This document shows positions 55,011 to 64,000 of a stretch of DNA of 64,000 bases, piece by piece; position 1 is the stretch's first letter; each line of letters opens with the position of its first letter. The DNA is from an uncultured Opitutia bacterium. GTDB taxonomy: Bacteria > Verrucomicrobiota > Verrucomicrobiia > Opitutales > Opitutaceae. Both the position numbers and the translations under genes were made by a program. The notes beneath the pieces were generated by a model. That model made no database searches. It saw only the letters and a list, made by a program, of their open reading frames with translations, and was not told the DNA's origin. The DNA lies in assembly GCA_903862955.1 (NCBI GenBank), contig CAIPAH010000024.1:372001-436000 (forward strand), in the 5' to 3' direction.

Positions 55011-55988
55011 ATGAGCACACCCAACTCCTCCGCCTCCCCGACTTCCGACCGCGAAATCGTCATCTCCCGCGTCCTCGATGCGCCCCGCGCCCTCGTCTGG
55101 CAGGCGTGGACCGATCCCCAGCACGTCGTCAAATGGTGGGGCCCGCGCGGCTTCAGCGACACGACCAAGAAACACGATTTTCGCGTCGGCGGCGTCTGGG
55201 AGCACGTCATGCGCGGGCCCGACGGCGTCGACTACCCCAACAAAGCCACGTTCAAGGAAATCGTTCCACAGGAGCGGATCACGTTCCTGCTCGGCGGCGG
55301 ACGCACGGATCGCCCGGGCGTGTCGTTTACCGCCACGTGGACGTTCGAGACAGTGGAGGGTGGCAAGACGCGGCTGACCGGCCGCATGGTCTTCCCCACC
55401 GCTGCGATGCGGGATTACGTGGCGAAGGAGTTCGGCGCCGTCGAGGGCGGCAAGCAGACGCTCGAGCGCCTCTCCGAGCACCTGCCAACGATGCAAATGC
55501 GCGAATTTGTCCTCGTGCGGGAATTCGCGGCGCCGCGCCAGCTGGTCTGGGACGCGTGGACCAAGCCCGAGCACCTGCAACGATGGTTCGGGCCGAAGGG
55601 CTTCAGCCTCACCGTGGGTGCCTTCGACTTCAAGCCGGGCGGCACCTTCCTCTACGGCATGAAATCCCCCGACGGCCACGCAATGTGGGGCAAGTGGATC
55701 TTCCGGGAGATCGTGCCGCCGGAGAAACTGGTCGTCATCGCGTCGTTCTCCGACGCGCAAGGCGACGTGACGCGTCACCCGCTGAGCGCGAGCTGGCCGC
55801 TCGAGACACTGTCCACCACGACCCTCGCCGAGAAGGACGGCCAGACCACCCTCACACTCCGCTGGGTCGCGATCAACGCCACCGACGAGGAGCGCCAGAC
55901 CTTCGACGCCGCGCACGACAGCATGACCCAAGGCTGGGGCGGCACCATCGAGCAGCTCACGGCTTACCTCGCAAAAATCCAGTCCTGA
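55011..55988 (+). CDS. Tandem SRPBCC (AHSA1) domain protein
   Basis: The 325-aa protein is two SRPBCC/AHSA1 domains in one chain (about 10-155 and 165-320). Each begins with a similar block (VISRVLDAPRALVWQAWTDP; LVREFAAPRQLVWDAWTKPE) followed by KWWGPRGF or RWFGPKGF. Usually these are single-domain proteins of about 150 aa; here they are fused or duplicated. Such domains bind hydrophobic ligands in a deep cavity. The gene lies between ArsR and DoxX in a common cassette. Confidence 0.9.
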   Translation: MSTPNSSASPTSDREIVISRVLDAPRALVWQAWTDPQHVVKWWGPRGFSDTTKKHDFRVGGVWEHVMRGPDGVDYPNKATFKEIVPQERITFLLGGGRTDRPGVSFTATWTFETVEGGKTRLTGRMVFPTAAMRDYVAKEFGAVEGGKQTLERLSEHLPTMQMREFVLVREFAAPRQLVWDAWTKPEHLQRWFGPKGFSLTVGAFDFKPGGTFLYGMKSPDGHAMWGKWIFREIVPPEKLVVIASFSDAQGDVTRHPLSASWPLETLSTTTLAEKDGQTTLTLRWVAINATDEERQTFDAAHDSMTQGWGGTIEQLTAYLAKIQS

Positions 55989-56110
55989 GCCCACCGCCCG
56001 AGCGGCTGGCCGGTTGCAATCCCCTGCGACATCCGAAAACTCAACGCGTCGTGGGCTTGGCCGCCTTCGACCTTCACTCCGCTCCTGCCAAAAACCTGAA
56101 TCCCCACCCC

Positions 56111-56545
56111 ATGGAAACGATCCTGCCACCGCATCCGCAAAAACCTGTCCGCCGTCTCGGCCCCACCATCGTCCGCTACGTGCTCGGGCTTCCGCTGCTC
56201 GTGTTTGGCCTCAACATGTTTTTCAACTTCATGCCGCAGCCGAAGACTCCTTTGGCGGAGGGGGCGATGATGTTCATCGGCGCGCTGATGAAGAGCGGCT
56301 ATTTCATGCCGATGTTTGGCGTGCTGTTCCTGATCGTGGGCCTGTGCCTCGTGGTGAACCGCTTCGTGCCGCTCGCGCTGGCGCTGTTCGCCCCGTTCAT
56401 CCTCAACAGCATCCTGTTCCATTCCTTTCTCGAACACACCGGCCTGCCGATGGCCGTCGTATTCCTCGCGTTGGAACTCTACCTCGCGTGGTCCTACCGC
56501 AGCGCCTACCGGACGATGCTCGCCGCCCAGGTCAGCCCAGGTTGA
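56111..56545 (+). CDS. DoxX family membrane protein
   Basis: The 144-aa protein has four helices in the DoxX pattern (YVLGLPLLVFGLNMFFNF; MPMFGVLFLIVGLCLVVNRF; LALALFAPFILNSILFHSF). The ATG at 56111 follows ACCCC. It is probably co-transcribed with the SRPBCC gene 122 bases upstream. The DoxX group is linked to redox and thiol stress, but no function is proven here. Confidence 0.88.
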   Translation: METILPPHPQKPVRRLGPTIVRYVLGLPLLVFGLNMFFNFMPQPKTPLAEGAMMFIGALMKSGYFMPMFGVLFLIVGLCLVVNRFVPLALALFAPFILNSILFHSFLEHTGLPMAVVFLALELYLAWSYRSAYRTMLAAQVSPG

Positions 56546-56552
56546 GCCCCGC

Positions 56553-58400
56553 TCACCGCCGGCGGCGTAAAATCATCAATCCGCGCTGGCGGTAATCCAG
56601 CGGGTCACCGCCGAACGCCGCCGCAACTTCATAGCGATCACCCGCCCAGTCCAAAATCTGGCCGCCCTGCTCCGGGCTCTCGCCGTAGCGCTGCACGCCG
56701 TATTCGCGGAGATCGCGGCTCACGAGGACGATCCAGTCCGGCGGACTCCGCTCGAGCTGCCCGACGATTTCCGCTTCGCGCCCACCCCGCGTCGCCGCGG
56801 AGTAGAAAAAGAACGGCGCCACCGGGCTCGGCAGGCCCGCGAGATAGTTGATCATCTCACCCTCCGGCAGCACGAGCAGCGTTTGCGGCCGACCCGCCGC
56901 CGCGACACGCAGCCAGGCGCTGGCCTGCCCGACCAATTTCCCAGTGGGATCGGCGGCAGGATCGAAGGCCAGAAACCGATCATTCCCCTCGCCCACCGGC
57001 TGCGTCTTCAACGACCCCAGCTGCGCCGACCACCACGTGAGGATCGCCACGCCCGGGGCGATTAACGCCAGGCAGCCCGCCACCGCGGCGATGCGTCCCC
57101 AACGCCCGACGCCGAGCCGCGTGGGCAATTCCCCGATCAGCACGGCCGGCACCAACAGCGCCGCCAGCGCGGCTTGGTAAAAGCCAAACTGATGAATCCG
57201 CCCGTTCAGCAGCATCCGCAGCATCAGCGCCGCCGCCAGCACCGCGAGCAGGAGTCGCAGGACCGGCGCCGTTCCACTCACGCCCGTTCCTGCCGAACGA
57301 CGCAACGCAAAGATGCACGCGCCCGCATACACCAGCGCGAAGCCCAGCAAGCAACGTCCCGCACTGTTCCACGGCACCACCCACCAAGCCAGTGCGGTCA
57401 AACCGGCCATCCACCCGCCGAGCACGAGCCAGCGCGTGCCCGAGGTCTTCGCCCCGTCCACGAGCCGCGCCCCGACGGCAATGACCGCGACCAGCCCCAG
57501 CACGAGCAACGTGGCACCCGCGTGGGTGAGCAAGTGCAGCCAAGGGTGGTCGAAGCCGAGGAAGCCCGTCTGCACCGGATCGCCGGAAAAACGCGTCGAA
57601 GTCGCCACGTTCAGCCATGCCCGGCACGCCAGCGCCAGCGATGAGACACCTGTCGCCTTAGTCGAAAAATAGATCGCAAACGCCGCCGTCGGCAGCACCG
57701 CACCCACGAGCCACGCCGCCAGCGCGACCAGCCGCAGCGGCCGGCGCCGCCAGCGCTGCACCAGGAAAGCGGTCACGGTCGCGAGTCCGGCCGCAAGCAT
57801 GATTTCCGGCTTCAACACCGCGCTGAGCCCGAAAAGCAGGCCCACCACGAAGCTCCGTCTCGGCGTCGCTTCCTCGACCCACGCCGGCAGCAGCCCCACG
57901 AGCAACAGGCAGACCAGTAACCCGTGGGTGACCTCGTGCGCATAGGGCGTGGCGTAGTTGTAGTTGCCGATGCCCACCGACAGGGAAAACGAGAAGACCG
58001 CGATGAAGATCGCCGCCGCCACCCACGCCGCCCCCACGCCCCACCCCCGGCGAAACAGCCGGTAAATCAGCGCGACGATGGCGGCGTAGATCGCGAGATT
58101 CGCGGTTACCAGCACCATCAGGCCGGGACCGAACAGCCGGAAGAGGCCCGCGTTGAAATACTGCGAGAGCGGCCCGTAGAAATCGTCCACGTCGCGATAC
58201 AGCACCGCCCCGTTCGCCAGCCGCCACGGCAGATAGAGTTCGCGGCCAAAATCAATCAACGGATCCGGCCACTTGCGCCACGACACCGCGAGGAACCACG
58301 CCGCGAGCATGGCGAGCGCCACGAATCCCACCCACTCCCAGCCGGAAACCCGGGACGGCGCGGACGCGGTCGCTGGGGGTACGGCGCGGGCTTGCTTCAT
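56553..58400 (-). CDS. Polytopic membrane protein, probable GT-C-type glycosyltransferase
   Basis: The 615-aa protein has about twelve helices. An early luminal motif DFGRELYLPWRLANGAVLYRD carries acidic residues after helix 1, as in GT39/ArnT-like enzymes. The C-terminal part (about 490-615) is soluble (LLVLPEGEMINYLAG...; IVLVSRDLREYGVQRYGE). A lipid-linked sugar transferase for surface glycans is likely but unproven. The start at ATG 58400 is chosen; the open frame above it is the palindromic repeat. Confidence 0.7.
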   Translation of the reverse strand: MKQARAVPPATASAPSRVSGWEWVGFVALAMLAAWFLAVSWRKWPDPLIDFGRELYLPWRLANGAVLYRDVDDFYGPLSQYFNAGLFRLFGPGLMVLVTANLAIYAAIVALIYRLFRRGWGVGAAWVAAAIFIAVFSFSLSVGIGNYNYATPYAHEVTHGLLVCLLLVGLLPAWVEEATPRRSFVVGLLFGLSAVLKPEIMLAAGLATVTAFLVQRWRRRPLRLVALAAWLVGAVLPTAAFAIYFSTKATGVSSLALACRAWLNVATSTRFSGDPVQTGFLGFDHPWLHLLTHAGATLLVLGLVAVIAVGARLVDGAKTSGTRWLVLGGWMAGLTALAWWVVPWNSAGRCLLGFALVYAGACIFALRRSAGTGVSGTAPVLRLLLAVLAAALMLRMLLNGRIHQFGFYQAALAALLVPAVLIGELPTRLGVGRWGRIAAVAGCLALIAPGVAILTWWSAQLGSLKTQPVGEGNDRFLAFDPAADPTGKLVGQASAWLRVAAAGRPQTLLVLPEGEMINYLAGLPSPVAPFFFYSAATRGGREAEIVGQLERSPPDWIVLVSRDLREYGVQRYGESPEQGGQILDWAGDRYEVAAAFGGDPLDYRQRGLMILRRRR

Positions 58401-58440
58401 GCCCTTTTCTGTAATGCCGCGCGGCGCAGTCAACCCGCGG

Positions 58441-58517
58441 GTTGTGGCCCACGGAACACACGGAGGACACGGAACTGGACTTGAAGGCCGGCTTCCGTGT
58501 GTTCCGTGGGCCACAAC
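58441..58517. repeat. ACGGAACACACGG palindromic element, intergenic copy
   Basis: Arms of 24 bases (58441-58464 and 58494-58517) are perfect inverted repeats of GTTGTGGCCCACGGAACACA... around a 29-base loop. The right end is 2 bases from the SDR stop codon at 58519. It is the same family as the in-frame copy inside purL. Confidence 0.95.
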
Positions 58518-58518
58518 C

Positions 58519-59184
58519 TCACGCTCGGCGGATCTCCGGCACCTCGACCACGCGGACCCCGGTCGCGGGCTGCTCCACCGCCTGCACCAACGCCCGCGTC
58601 ATCTGCGCCAGCGTCACAAATCCCAGCCGCTCCGCGCCGGCGCGCGTGGCCGGAAACCAGCGCAGGATCGCGTAAACCGGCTGCAGCAGCATCGGCCAGC
58701 GGTGCCCTGGGCCGAGCACATACCACGGCCGCAGGCAGGTCGCGTTGAGCCCGTTCTGCGCGATCAACCGTTCGCCCTGCTGCCGCACTTCAACATACGC
58801 GCGCATCACCGGCGCGGGTTGCGCGACGCTTAAGTAAACCAAATGCGGGCGGGGCTTGGCCCGCGCTGCCGCCGTGACCGACGCCTGGATGGAGACGAGG
58901 TCGATCTCCCGAAACTGCCGGACCTTCGCCGGGCTCGGTTTCGGCACACCCACGAGATGCACGAGCGTGTCCACCCCACTCAGCGCCGCCGCGACGCTTG
59001 CCGCCTCGAGCGGATTGCCCGCCACCGCTTCCGCTCCAGCCGGCACCTTGCGCTCCGAACCCGGCCGCACGAGCAACCGCACGCGATGCCCGCGGGCCAC
59101 GAGCAAGGGCACCAGCGCGCGGCCGAGATACCCGGTCCCGCCAGTGATAAGCACGGTGCGAGACTGGACAGCGACAGGGGTCAT
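58519..59184 (-). CDS. NAD(P)H-binding (NmrA/atypical SDR) protein
   Basis: The 221-aa protein has a Rossmann start TVLITGGTGYLGRALVPLLV. The family block VDTLVHLVGVPKP and YLSVAQPAPVMRAYVEVRQQGE (with Tyr in place of the usual YxxxK) follow. It lacks a clear catalytic Tyr-x-x-x-Lys pair, so it may be a redox sensor or binding protein. The ATG at 59184 is preferred over a TTG nine codons up. Confidence 0.85.
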   Translation of the reverse strand: MTPVAVQSRTVLITGGTGYLGRALVPLLVARGHRVRLLVRPGSERKVPAGAEAVAGNPLEAASVAAALSGVDTLVHLVGVPKPSPAKVRQFREIDLVSIQASVTAAARAKPRPHLVYLSVAQPAPVMRAYVEVRQQGERLIAQNGLNATCLRPWYVLGPGHRWPMLLQPVYAILRWFPATRAGAERLGFVTLAQMTRALVQAVEQPATGVRVVEVPEIRRA

Positions 59185-59359
59185 GGGCTTCGTCACGTCA
59201 TTACGTTCCAACCGGATCGGTGGATGCAGTTGCCCCGCCCGCGAAGACGCGGGCTACGGCGCCGACCCTGGACCGCCCCGTTCCACCGCGCAATCCCGGA
59301 GCCCCACCCACGATGAAAAAAGCCTGCAACTATTTCCCCGCTGCCGGGTTTTCCCTGTG

Positions 59360-61804
59360 ATGCCCCTCATCGAACCGCTCCTGCGTGATGCCCGCCAGTC
59401 CGTCGCCAGCCTCGCCCGTGAGAAGAGCTTCACGGCCACCGTGCTGCTGATCTTCGCCCTCTGCCTCGGCGCCAATGTCGCCATCTTCGCCGTCGTCGAC
59501 GCCGTCCTCCTCAAGCCCCTGCCCTTCCGCGAACCCGACCGCGTCGTTGTCAGCTACAACAGCTATCCCAAGGCCGGCGTTCCCCACGCCGGTTGTTCCG
59601 TGCCGCACTACCTCGAACGCAAGGCGGAGATCGCGGCCTTCGCCGAGACCGCGGCGGTGCGCACCAACGGCGTCATCATCGGCGAGGCCGGCTCGCCCGA
59701 GCGCGTCACGGCCAGCGTTGTCACCCCGTCGTTTTTCCCGCTGCTCGGCGCCAGCGCCGCCCTCGGGCGGACGTTCACCGAGGACGAGGGCAAAACCGGC
59801 AAGTACCAAGTCGCGCTGCTCAGCGACGGGCTCTGGCGCCAGCACTACGCCGCCGATCCAGCTGTCATCGGGCGCACGATCCGCATCGACGCCAAGACCT
59901 ACACCGTCGTCGGCGTGATGCCCGCGAATTTCCGTTACCTCTCGCAGAAGCCGGCCCTCTGGCTGCCGATGGCCTTCAGCGACGACGACCGCAAGGCCGA
60001 GTCGCGCCATTCCAACAACATGGAGATGATCGCGCGCCTGAGCCCCGGCTCCACGATCGCAGCCGCCACGGCGCAGGTGGCCGCCTTGAACGAACGCACC
60101 CTCAAGGCCGACCCCTACGGCAAGATCGTGCTCGATGCGGGCTTCAAGACCATCGTCGCCGACCTGCGCTCCGAATTCATCGCGGAACTGCGGCCCATCC
60201 TGCTGCTCCTGCAGGCCGGCGTGCTGTTCCTGCTCCTGATCGGCGCGGTCAATCTCGCCAATCTCCTTCTCGTCCGCGCCACCGGCCGCACCAAGGAATT
60301 CAGCGTCCGCCAGGCCCTCGGCGCGAGCTGGTTCCAGCTGGCGCGCGGACTCGTGATCGAAACGGTCCTCCTCGCACTCGCGGGCGGCGTGCTCGGCTTC
60401 GGCCTCGGCGCCGCGGCATTGAAGGGCATCACCTTGCTCGCCGGCGACCAATTGCCGCTCGCGCGGCCGCTGGCGCTGGACGCGACGACGGCCCTCGTCG
60501 CGCTGGGCGCGTCGCTCGTCATCGGACTGGTGCTCGCCGTCCCCGTCGTCTGGCACACGCTGCACAACGATCTCACGCTCGCGCTCGCGGCCGAGTCGCG
60601 CGGCGGCACCACCACCCGCAACGTCCACCGGCTTCGCCACACGTTGATCATTACGCAAATCGCCCTCGCCTTCGTCCTGGTTGCCGGCACCGGCCTGCTC
60701 GGGCTGAGTTTCACGAAGATCCTCGCGGTGAGCCCCGGGTTTCGCCCAACCCAGGTCGTCACCGGGGCCCTTTCCCTGCCCCGCGCCAATTACAAGGAAA
60801 CCAAGGACCGGCTCGCTTTCGTCGGCAAGCTGCTTGACGAGCTGCGGGCGTTGCCCGGCGTGACTTCGGTCGGCGTCATCACCGACCTGCCTTTCACCGG
60901 CAACAACGACAACAACGCCATCTCCATCGAGGGCCACGTGCCCGCTCCCGGCGAGTCGATCCAGGCCCACTACACCACGGGCGTTGCCGGCGATTATTTC
61001 GGCACGATGGGCATCCCGCTGCGGGAGGGGCGGCTGCTGACGCTCGACGACTCGAAGGCCGAGCACCGGGTGTGCGTGGTCGACGAGGAGGTTGCCCACC
61101 GCTACTGGCCGCAGGGCGGCGCGCTGGGCCACCGGCTGGTCAACGGCGCGCCCGACCAGGCCAAGGAGAAATATTTCACCATCGTGGGCGTCGTGGGCAC
61201 CGTGAAGCAAAACGAGCTCACCGACACGACCGCCAACGGCGCCGTCTATTTTCCCTATCAGTTTTATCCGGGCGGCTCCTTCATGCTGGCGGTGCAAGCC
61301 CCGGAGAGCGTGGGCTCGGCGCTCCGCGCCGCCGTCCTGCGGCTGGACCCGGAATTGCCGCTGAACGACCTCAAGACGATGACGGCGCGGGTGGACGACA
61401 GCCTCGCGATCCGGCGCATCCCGTTCCTGCTCGCCGGCATCTTCGCCAGCGTGGCGCTGGTGCTGGCCGCCGTCGGAATTTACGGCGTGCTGGCCTACAG
61501 CGTCGTCCAGCGCCAGCGGGAGATCGGCGTGCGCATGGCGCTCGGCGCGCAGCCGGAGCAGATCCTTTGGCAATTCCTCGGCCTCGGCGGCCGGCTGCTC
61601 GCGTTCGGCCTGCCCTTCGGCTTGCTGGGAGCCTGGCTGACCGGACGCGCGATGACGGGACTCCTGTTCGGCGTGGCGCCCGCGAATCCCCTCGTGCTGG
61701 GCGGCACGGCCGCCGTGCTCGCCCTGGTCACTCTGCTCGCCTGCCTGCTGCCCTCGCGGCGGGCCGCCGGCGTGTCGCCGATGGAAGCGTTGCGGGGGAG
61801 CTGA
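59360..61804 (+). CDS. ADOP-type ABC transporter permease (FtsX/MacB-like), copy 2
   Basis: The 814-aa protein has the same architecture as the permease at 14015. One helix (TATVLLIFALCLGANVAIFAVVD), a MacB-type periplasmic domain, FtsX core 1 (TKEFSVRQALGASWFQLARGL), a second domain, FtsX core 2 (QREIGVRMALGAQPEQILWQF) and the final RRAAGVSPMEALRGS are seen. No ATPase gene is near. The two copies are 45 kb apart and clearly diverged, so this is not a recent duplication. Confidence 0.93.
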   Translation: MPLIEPLLRDARQSVASLAREKSFTATVLLIFALCLGANVAIFAVVDAVLLKPLPFREPDRVVVSYNSYPKAGVPHAGCSVPHYLERKAEIAAFAETAAVRTNGVIIGEAGSPERVTASVVTPSFFPLLGASAALGRTFTEDEGKTGKYQVALLSDGLWRQHYAADPAVIGRTIRIDAKTYTVVGVMPANFRYLSQKPALWLPMAFSDDDRKAESRHSNNMEMIARLSPGSTIAAATAQVAALNERTLKADPYGKIVLDAGFKTIVADLRSEFIAELRPILLLLQAGVLFLLLIGAVNLANLLLVRATGRTKEFSVRQALGASWFQLARGLVIETVLLALAGGVLGFGLGAAALKGITLLAGDQLPLARPLALDATTALVALGASLVIGLVLAVPVVWHTLHNDLTLALAAESRGGTTTRNVHRLRHTLIITQIALAFVLVAGTGLLGLSFTKILAVSPGFRPTQVVTGALSLPRANYKETKDRLAFVGKLLDELRALPGVTSVGVITDLPFTGNNDNNAISIEGHVPAPGESIQAHYTTGVAGDYFGTMGIPLREGRLLTLDDSKAEHRVCVVDEEVAHRYWPQGGALGHRLVNGAPDQAKEKYFTIVGVVGTVKQNELTDTTANGAVYFPYQFYPGGSFMLAVQAPESVGSALRAAVLRLDPELPLNDLKTMTARVDDSLAIRRIPFLLAGIFASVALVLAAVGIYGVLAYSVVQRQREIGVRMALGAQPEQILWQFLGLGGRLLAFGLPFGLLGAWLTGRAMTGLLFGVAPANPLVLGGTAAVLALVTLLACLLPSRRAAGVSPMEALRGS

Positions 61805-61899
61805 GCTTCATGATGGGAATGCGGCGCCAACGGGCGGGCGTTGACGCGAAGGGCCCTCCCGGCATAACGGGCCCACCTCGCCCACCCCCGCTACGCCGC

Positions 61900-63198
61900 A
61901 TGAGTTCGCCCCACCCTGACGCCGCCCCGGCCGCCAATTCCCCGCGGCGCGTCCTGCTGGCCAGCCTGGCGGGCACGACGATCGAGTTTTTCGATTTCTA
62001 CATCTTCGCCACGGCGGCGGTGCTGGTTTTCCCCAAGCAGTTCTTCCCCTCGTCCGATCCCACCGCGGCGACGCTGCAGTCGCTCGCAACCTTCTCGCTG
62101 GCCTTCTTCGCGCGTCCCGTCGGCTCGCTGGTGTTCGGCCATTTCGGCGATCGCGTCGGCCGGAAGGCCACGCTCGTCGCGGCGCTCCTGACGATGGGCC
62201 TGTCGACGGTCGCGATCGGATTGCTCCCCACTTACGCCTCGATCGGCACACTGGCGCCGGTGCTGCTCGCGCTCTGTCGACTGGGACAGGGACTCGGGTT
62301 GGGTGGCGAATGGGGCGGCGCGGTGCTGCTCGCGACGGAAAACGCCCCCGCCGGCCGGCGCGCGCGCTACGGGATGTTTCCGCAACTCGGCGCGCCGTTG
62401 GGCTTCATGGCGTCGGGCGGAATTTTCCTGCTGCTCTCAAGCACGTTGACCGACGCGCAGTTCCTCAGCTTCGGCTGGAGGATTCCGTTCCTCGCCAGCA
62501 GCGTGCTGGTGTTCTTCGGGCTCTACGTGCGGCTGAAGATCACGGAAACGCCGGTGTTTTCCGCGCTGTCCGGGCGCGTGGCCGTGCCGATTTTCGCCGT
62601 CTGCCGCCGCCACGCCGGTGCGCTCGTGCTGGGCACGTTCATCGCGCTCGCGACATTCGTGCTGTTTTACCTGCTGACCGTCTTCGCCCTGAGCTGGGGC
62701 ACGACTCACCTCGGCTACAGCCGCGGAAGCTTCCTGGTGATCCAAATGATCGGGGTCGTCTTCTTCGCCCTGATGATCCCGCTGTCCGCCGAGCTGGCTG
62801 ACCGCTACGGCCGGCGGCGGGTTTTACTGCTGGTGTCGGCGGGCATCGTCGGGTTCGGCCTGGCGTTTGGTCCGTTGTTCAGTGCCGGGCTCGGCGGCGT
62901 GGTGCTCACGATGATCGTGGGGCTGGCGTTGATGGGCCTCACTTACGGCCCCCTCGGCACGCTGCTGTCGGAACTCTTCCCCACCGCCGTGCGCTACACG
63001 GGGTCGTCGATCACGTTCAACCTCGCCGGCATCTTCGGCGCGTCGCTGGCCCCGTATTTCGCGACGTGGCTCGCCACGAACTTCGGCCTGCGGGCCGTCG
63101 GGTGGTATCTCAGCGGCGCCGCACTGCTGACCCTTCTCGCGCTCGCCGCCAGTCGCGAGACGCGCGACACGGATTATTCGGACCGAGAAATCACCTAG
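61900..63198 (+). CDS. MFS transporter of the metabolite:H+ symporter (MHS) type
   Basis: The 432-aa protein has twelve helices. GTTIEFFDFYIFATAA and GHFGDRVGRKATLVAALL (MFS motif A) are typical of the MHS group (shikimate, proline/betaine, dicarboxylates). AELADRYGRRRVLLL repeats motif A in the second half. The substrate cannot be read. It starts 96 bases after the ADOP permease, possibly in one unit. Confidence 0.9.
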   Translation: MSSPHPDAAPAANSPRRVLLASLAGTTIEFFDFYIFATAAVLVFPKQFFPSSDPTAATLQSLATFSLAFFARPVGSLVFGHFGDRVGRKATLVAALLTMGLSTVAIGLLPTYASIGTLAPVLLALCRLGQGLGLGGEWGGAVLLATENAPAGRRARYGMFPQLGAPLGFMASGGIFLLLSSTLTDAQFLSFGWRIPFLASSVLVFFGLYVRLKITETPVFSALSGRVAVPIFAVCRRHAGALVLGTFIALATFVLFYLLTVFALSWGTTHLGYSRGSFLVIQMIGVVFFALMIPLSAELADRYGRRRVLLLVSAGIVGFGLAFGPLFSAGLGGVVLTMIVGLALMGLTYGPLGTLLSELFPTAVRYTGSSITFNLAGIFGASLAPYFATWLATNFGLRAVGWYLSGAALLTLLALAASRETRDTDYSDREIT

Positions 63199-63332
63199 CG
63201 GAACCTCCCTTCCAAGACGTCTTTCCCCACGTGGCCCCTTCACGTACTCACCTGCCGCCGCGGTCTCTCCGCCAAGCCGCCCCACAAGGTGGAGAACCGC
63301 CGCCGCGCAGGGAAAATTCTTCCCCACTTGAA

Positions 63333-64000
63333 ATGTCTCGGGATATATTGGACGTCGTGAGAAAGCTCCTGCCCGTCTTCCTGCTGCTCGCCCTGCTTTC
63401 AGTCTCGGTTTCCGCGCGGGCCCAATCCGGCACCACGCCGCTGGACATCGGCGTGCGCTCGGGCATCGACCTGGTCGAGTTCCATAAGCGCAAGCACGAC
63501 CTGAACTACGCGCAGGACATCTCGAAGCACGCGAATATCTACCTCCTCGCGTCGGTCAGCCCCCACCCGTCCGTGGGCTCGCTCATCAAGGAAGTAAACG
63601 CCATCGCCATCGCCAAGGAACTCGACCGCCAGCTGCAGGCCCATGGCTTCCATCCCGTGGCGCCCAACCAGGTCCCGCAGATCGTCATCACCGTGGAATA
63701 CGGCCGCGGGTGGCTGCCGAATCCGTATTCCGACGACGCGGCCGCGCCCGACCTCAACAACCTGACGAACAGCGACCGCCTCATGCCGCCCTGGCACCTG
63801 AAGGAAATCTTCTTCTCGATCGGGGAAGAGATGAAGCGCCAGCGCGCCGACCAGGAGATGCTCATCATCCAGGTCAAGGCGTGGCGCTACGATCCCAACC
63901 CCAAGGCCGAACCCCAGCTGGTGTGGATGACGTCCATGCACGTCGACGATCCGGACCATCGCGACCTCAACGAAATCTACCAGAAGCTGCTCGCCGCCGG
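63333..64000 (+). CDS. Secreted protein of unknown function (runs off the right edge)
   Basis: The frame starts at ATG 63333 (MSRDILDVVRKLLPVFLLLA) or GTG 63357 and reaches the right edge without a stop, 222 codons visible. A signal peptide ends near ARAQ. The mature part (SGTTPLDIGVRSGIDLVEFH...) has no domain I recognise. No lipobox Cys is seen, so it is probably periplasmic. The N-terminus is complete but the C-terminus is missing. Confidence 0.7.
   Translation, partial: MSRDILDVVRKLLPVFLLLALLSVSVSARAQSGTTPLDIGVRSGIDLVEFHKRKHDLNYAQDISKHANIYLLASVSPHPSVGSLIKEVNAIAIAKELDRQLQAHGFHPVAPNQVPQIVITVEYGRGWLPNPYSDDAAAPDLNNLTNSDRLMPPWHLKEIFFSIGEEMKRQRADQEMLIIQVKAWRYDPNPKAEPQLVWMTSMHVDDPDHRDLNEIYQKLLAA

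Noticed and set aside
56586-58514. Upstream extension of the large membrane protein through 58401-58514
   Set aside because: It is read through the palindromic element at 58441-58517 and has no helix or signal; ATG 58400 is preferred.
58856-59359. N-terminal extension of the second ADOP permease
   Set aside because: The extension is antisense to the SDR-like gene and lacks permease features; the ATG at 59360 fits the first helix.

Overview
This 64 kb GC-rich window looks like chromosomal sequence from a Gram-negative bacterium. The mix of a long Bacteroidetes-like PurF, orphan FtsX/MacB-type permeases of the ADOP kind, a TatC with an enlarged first periplasmic loop, a four-helix-bundle protein and a plain HNH endonuclease suggests Verrucomicrobiota, probably Opitutaceae. 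That placement is inference: no rRNA, tRNA or phage gene was seen. The window is almost fully coding. No gap between genes exceeds about 260 bases, and most gaps hold a short palindromic repeat.

Layout. 1-8064 (mostly minus strand): an ATP-grasp-like protein running off the left edge, prfB with its programmed frameshift, an enolase-superfamily enzyme (plus), tatC with a small overlapping membrane gene, the GDP-fucose pair gmd/fcl and an FMN reductase. 8139-18980: valS, then plus-strand glnD, an ADOP permease, a GAF-GAF histidine kinase and small membrane proteins. 19068-25925 (minus): HNH endonuclease, DEAD-box helicase, then what looks like a sugar or polyol catabolic group (TIM-barrel isomerase, SDR, OsmC, Zn-dehydrogenase, HPS/KGPDC-like aldolase/decarboxylase). 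26065-34806 (plus): a complete kdp potassium-uptake operon, kdpF-A-B-C-D-E, carrying extra small genes. 34809-39813: thrC, a SnoaL-like protein, a SpoIIAA-like protein, purM and a GT87-like glycosyltransferase. 39807-46060: purF and purL, divergent. 46075-54434: M50 protease, GH78-like rhamnosidase, TPM protein, four-helix-bundle protein, M13 and M28 peptidases and small membrane proteins. 54557-64000: an ArsR / double-SRPBCC / DoxX cassette, a large membrane protein, an SDR-like protein, a second ADOP permease, an MFS transporter and a partial secreted protein.

How they work together. PurM, PurF and PurL catalyse steps 5, 1 and 4 of purine synthesis and sit close together without forming one operon. 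KdpD/KdpE would sense potassium limitation and switch on KdpFABC. Gmd and Fcl make GDP-L-fucose from GDP-mannose for surface glycans.

Three genome-wide habits stand out. (1) At least nine families of imperfect-to-perfect palindromic repeats fill the gaps. Two of them supply the stop codon of a neighbouring gene and one sits in frame inside purL. (2) Many start codons follow a C-rich tract (CTCCC-ATG) instead of a Shine-Dalgarno sequence, although the prfB frameshift site keeps a strong internal Shine-Dalgarno. (3) Tiny single-helix proteins accompany larger membrane systems, as in kdp and tatC.
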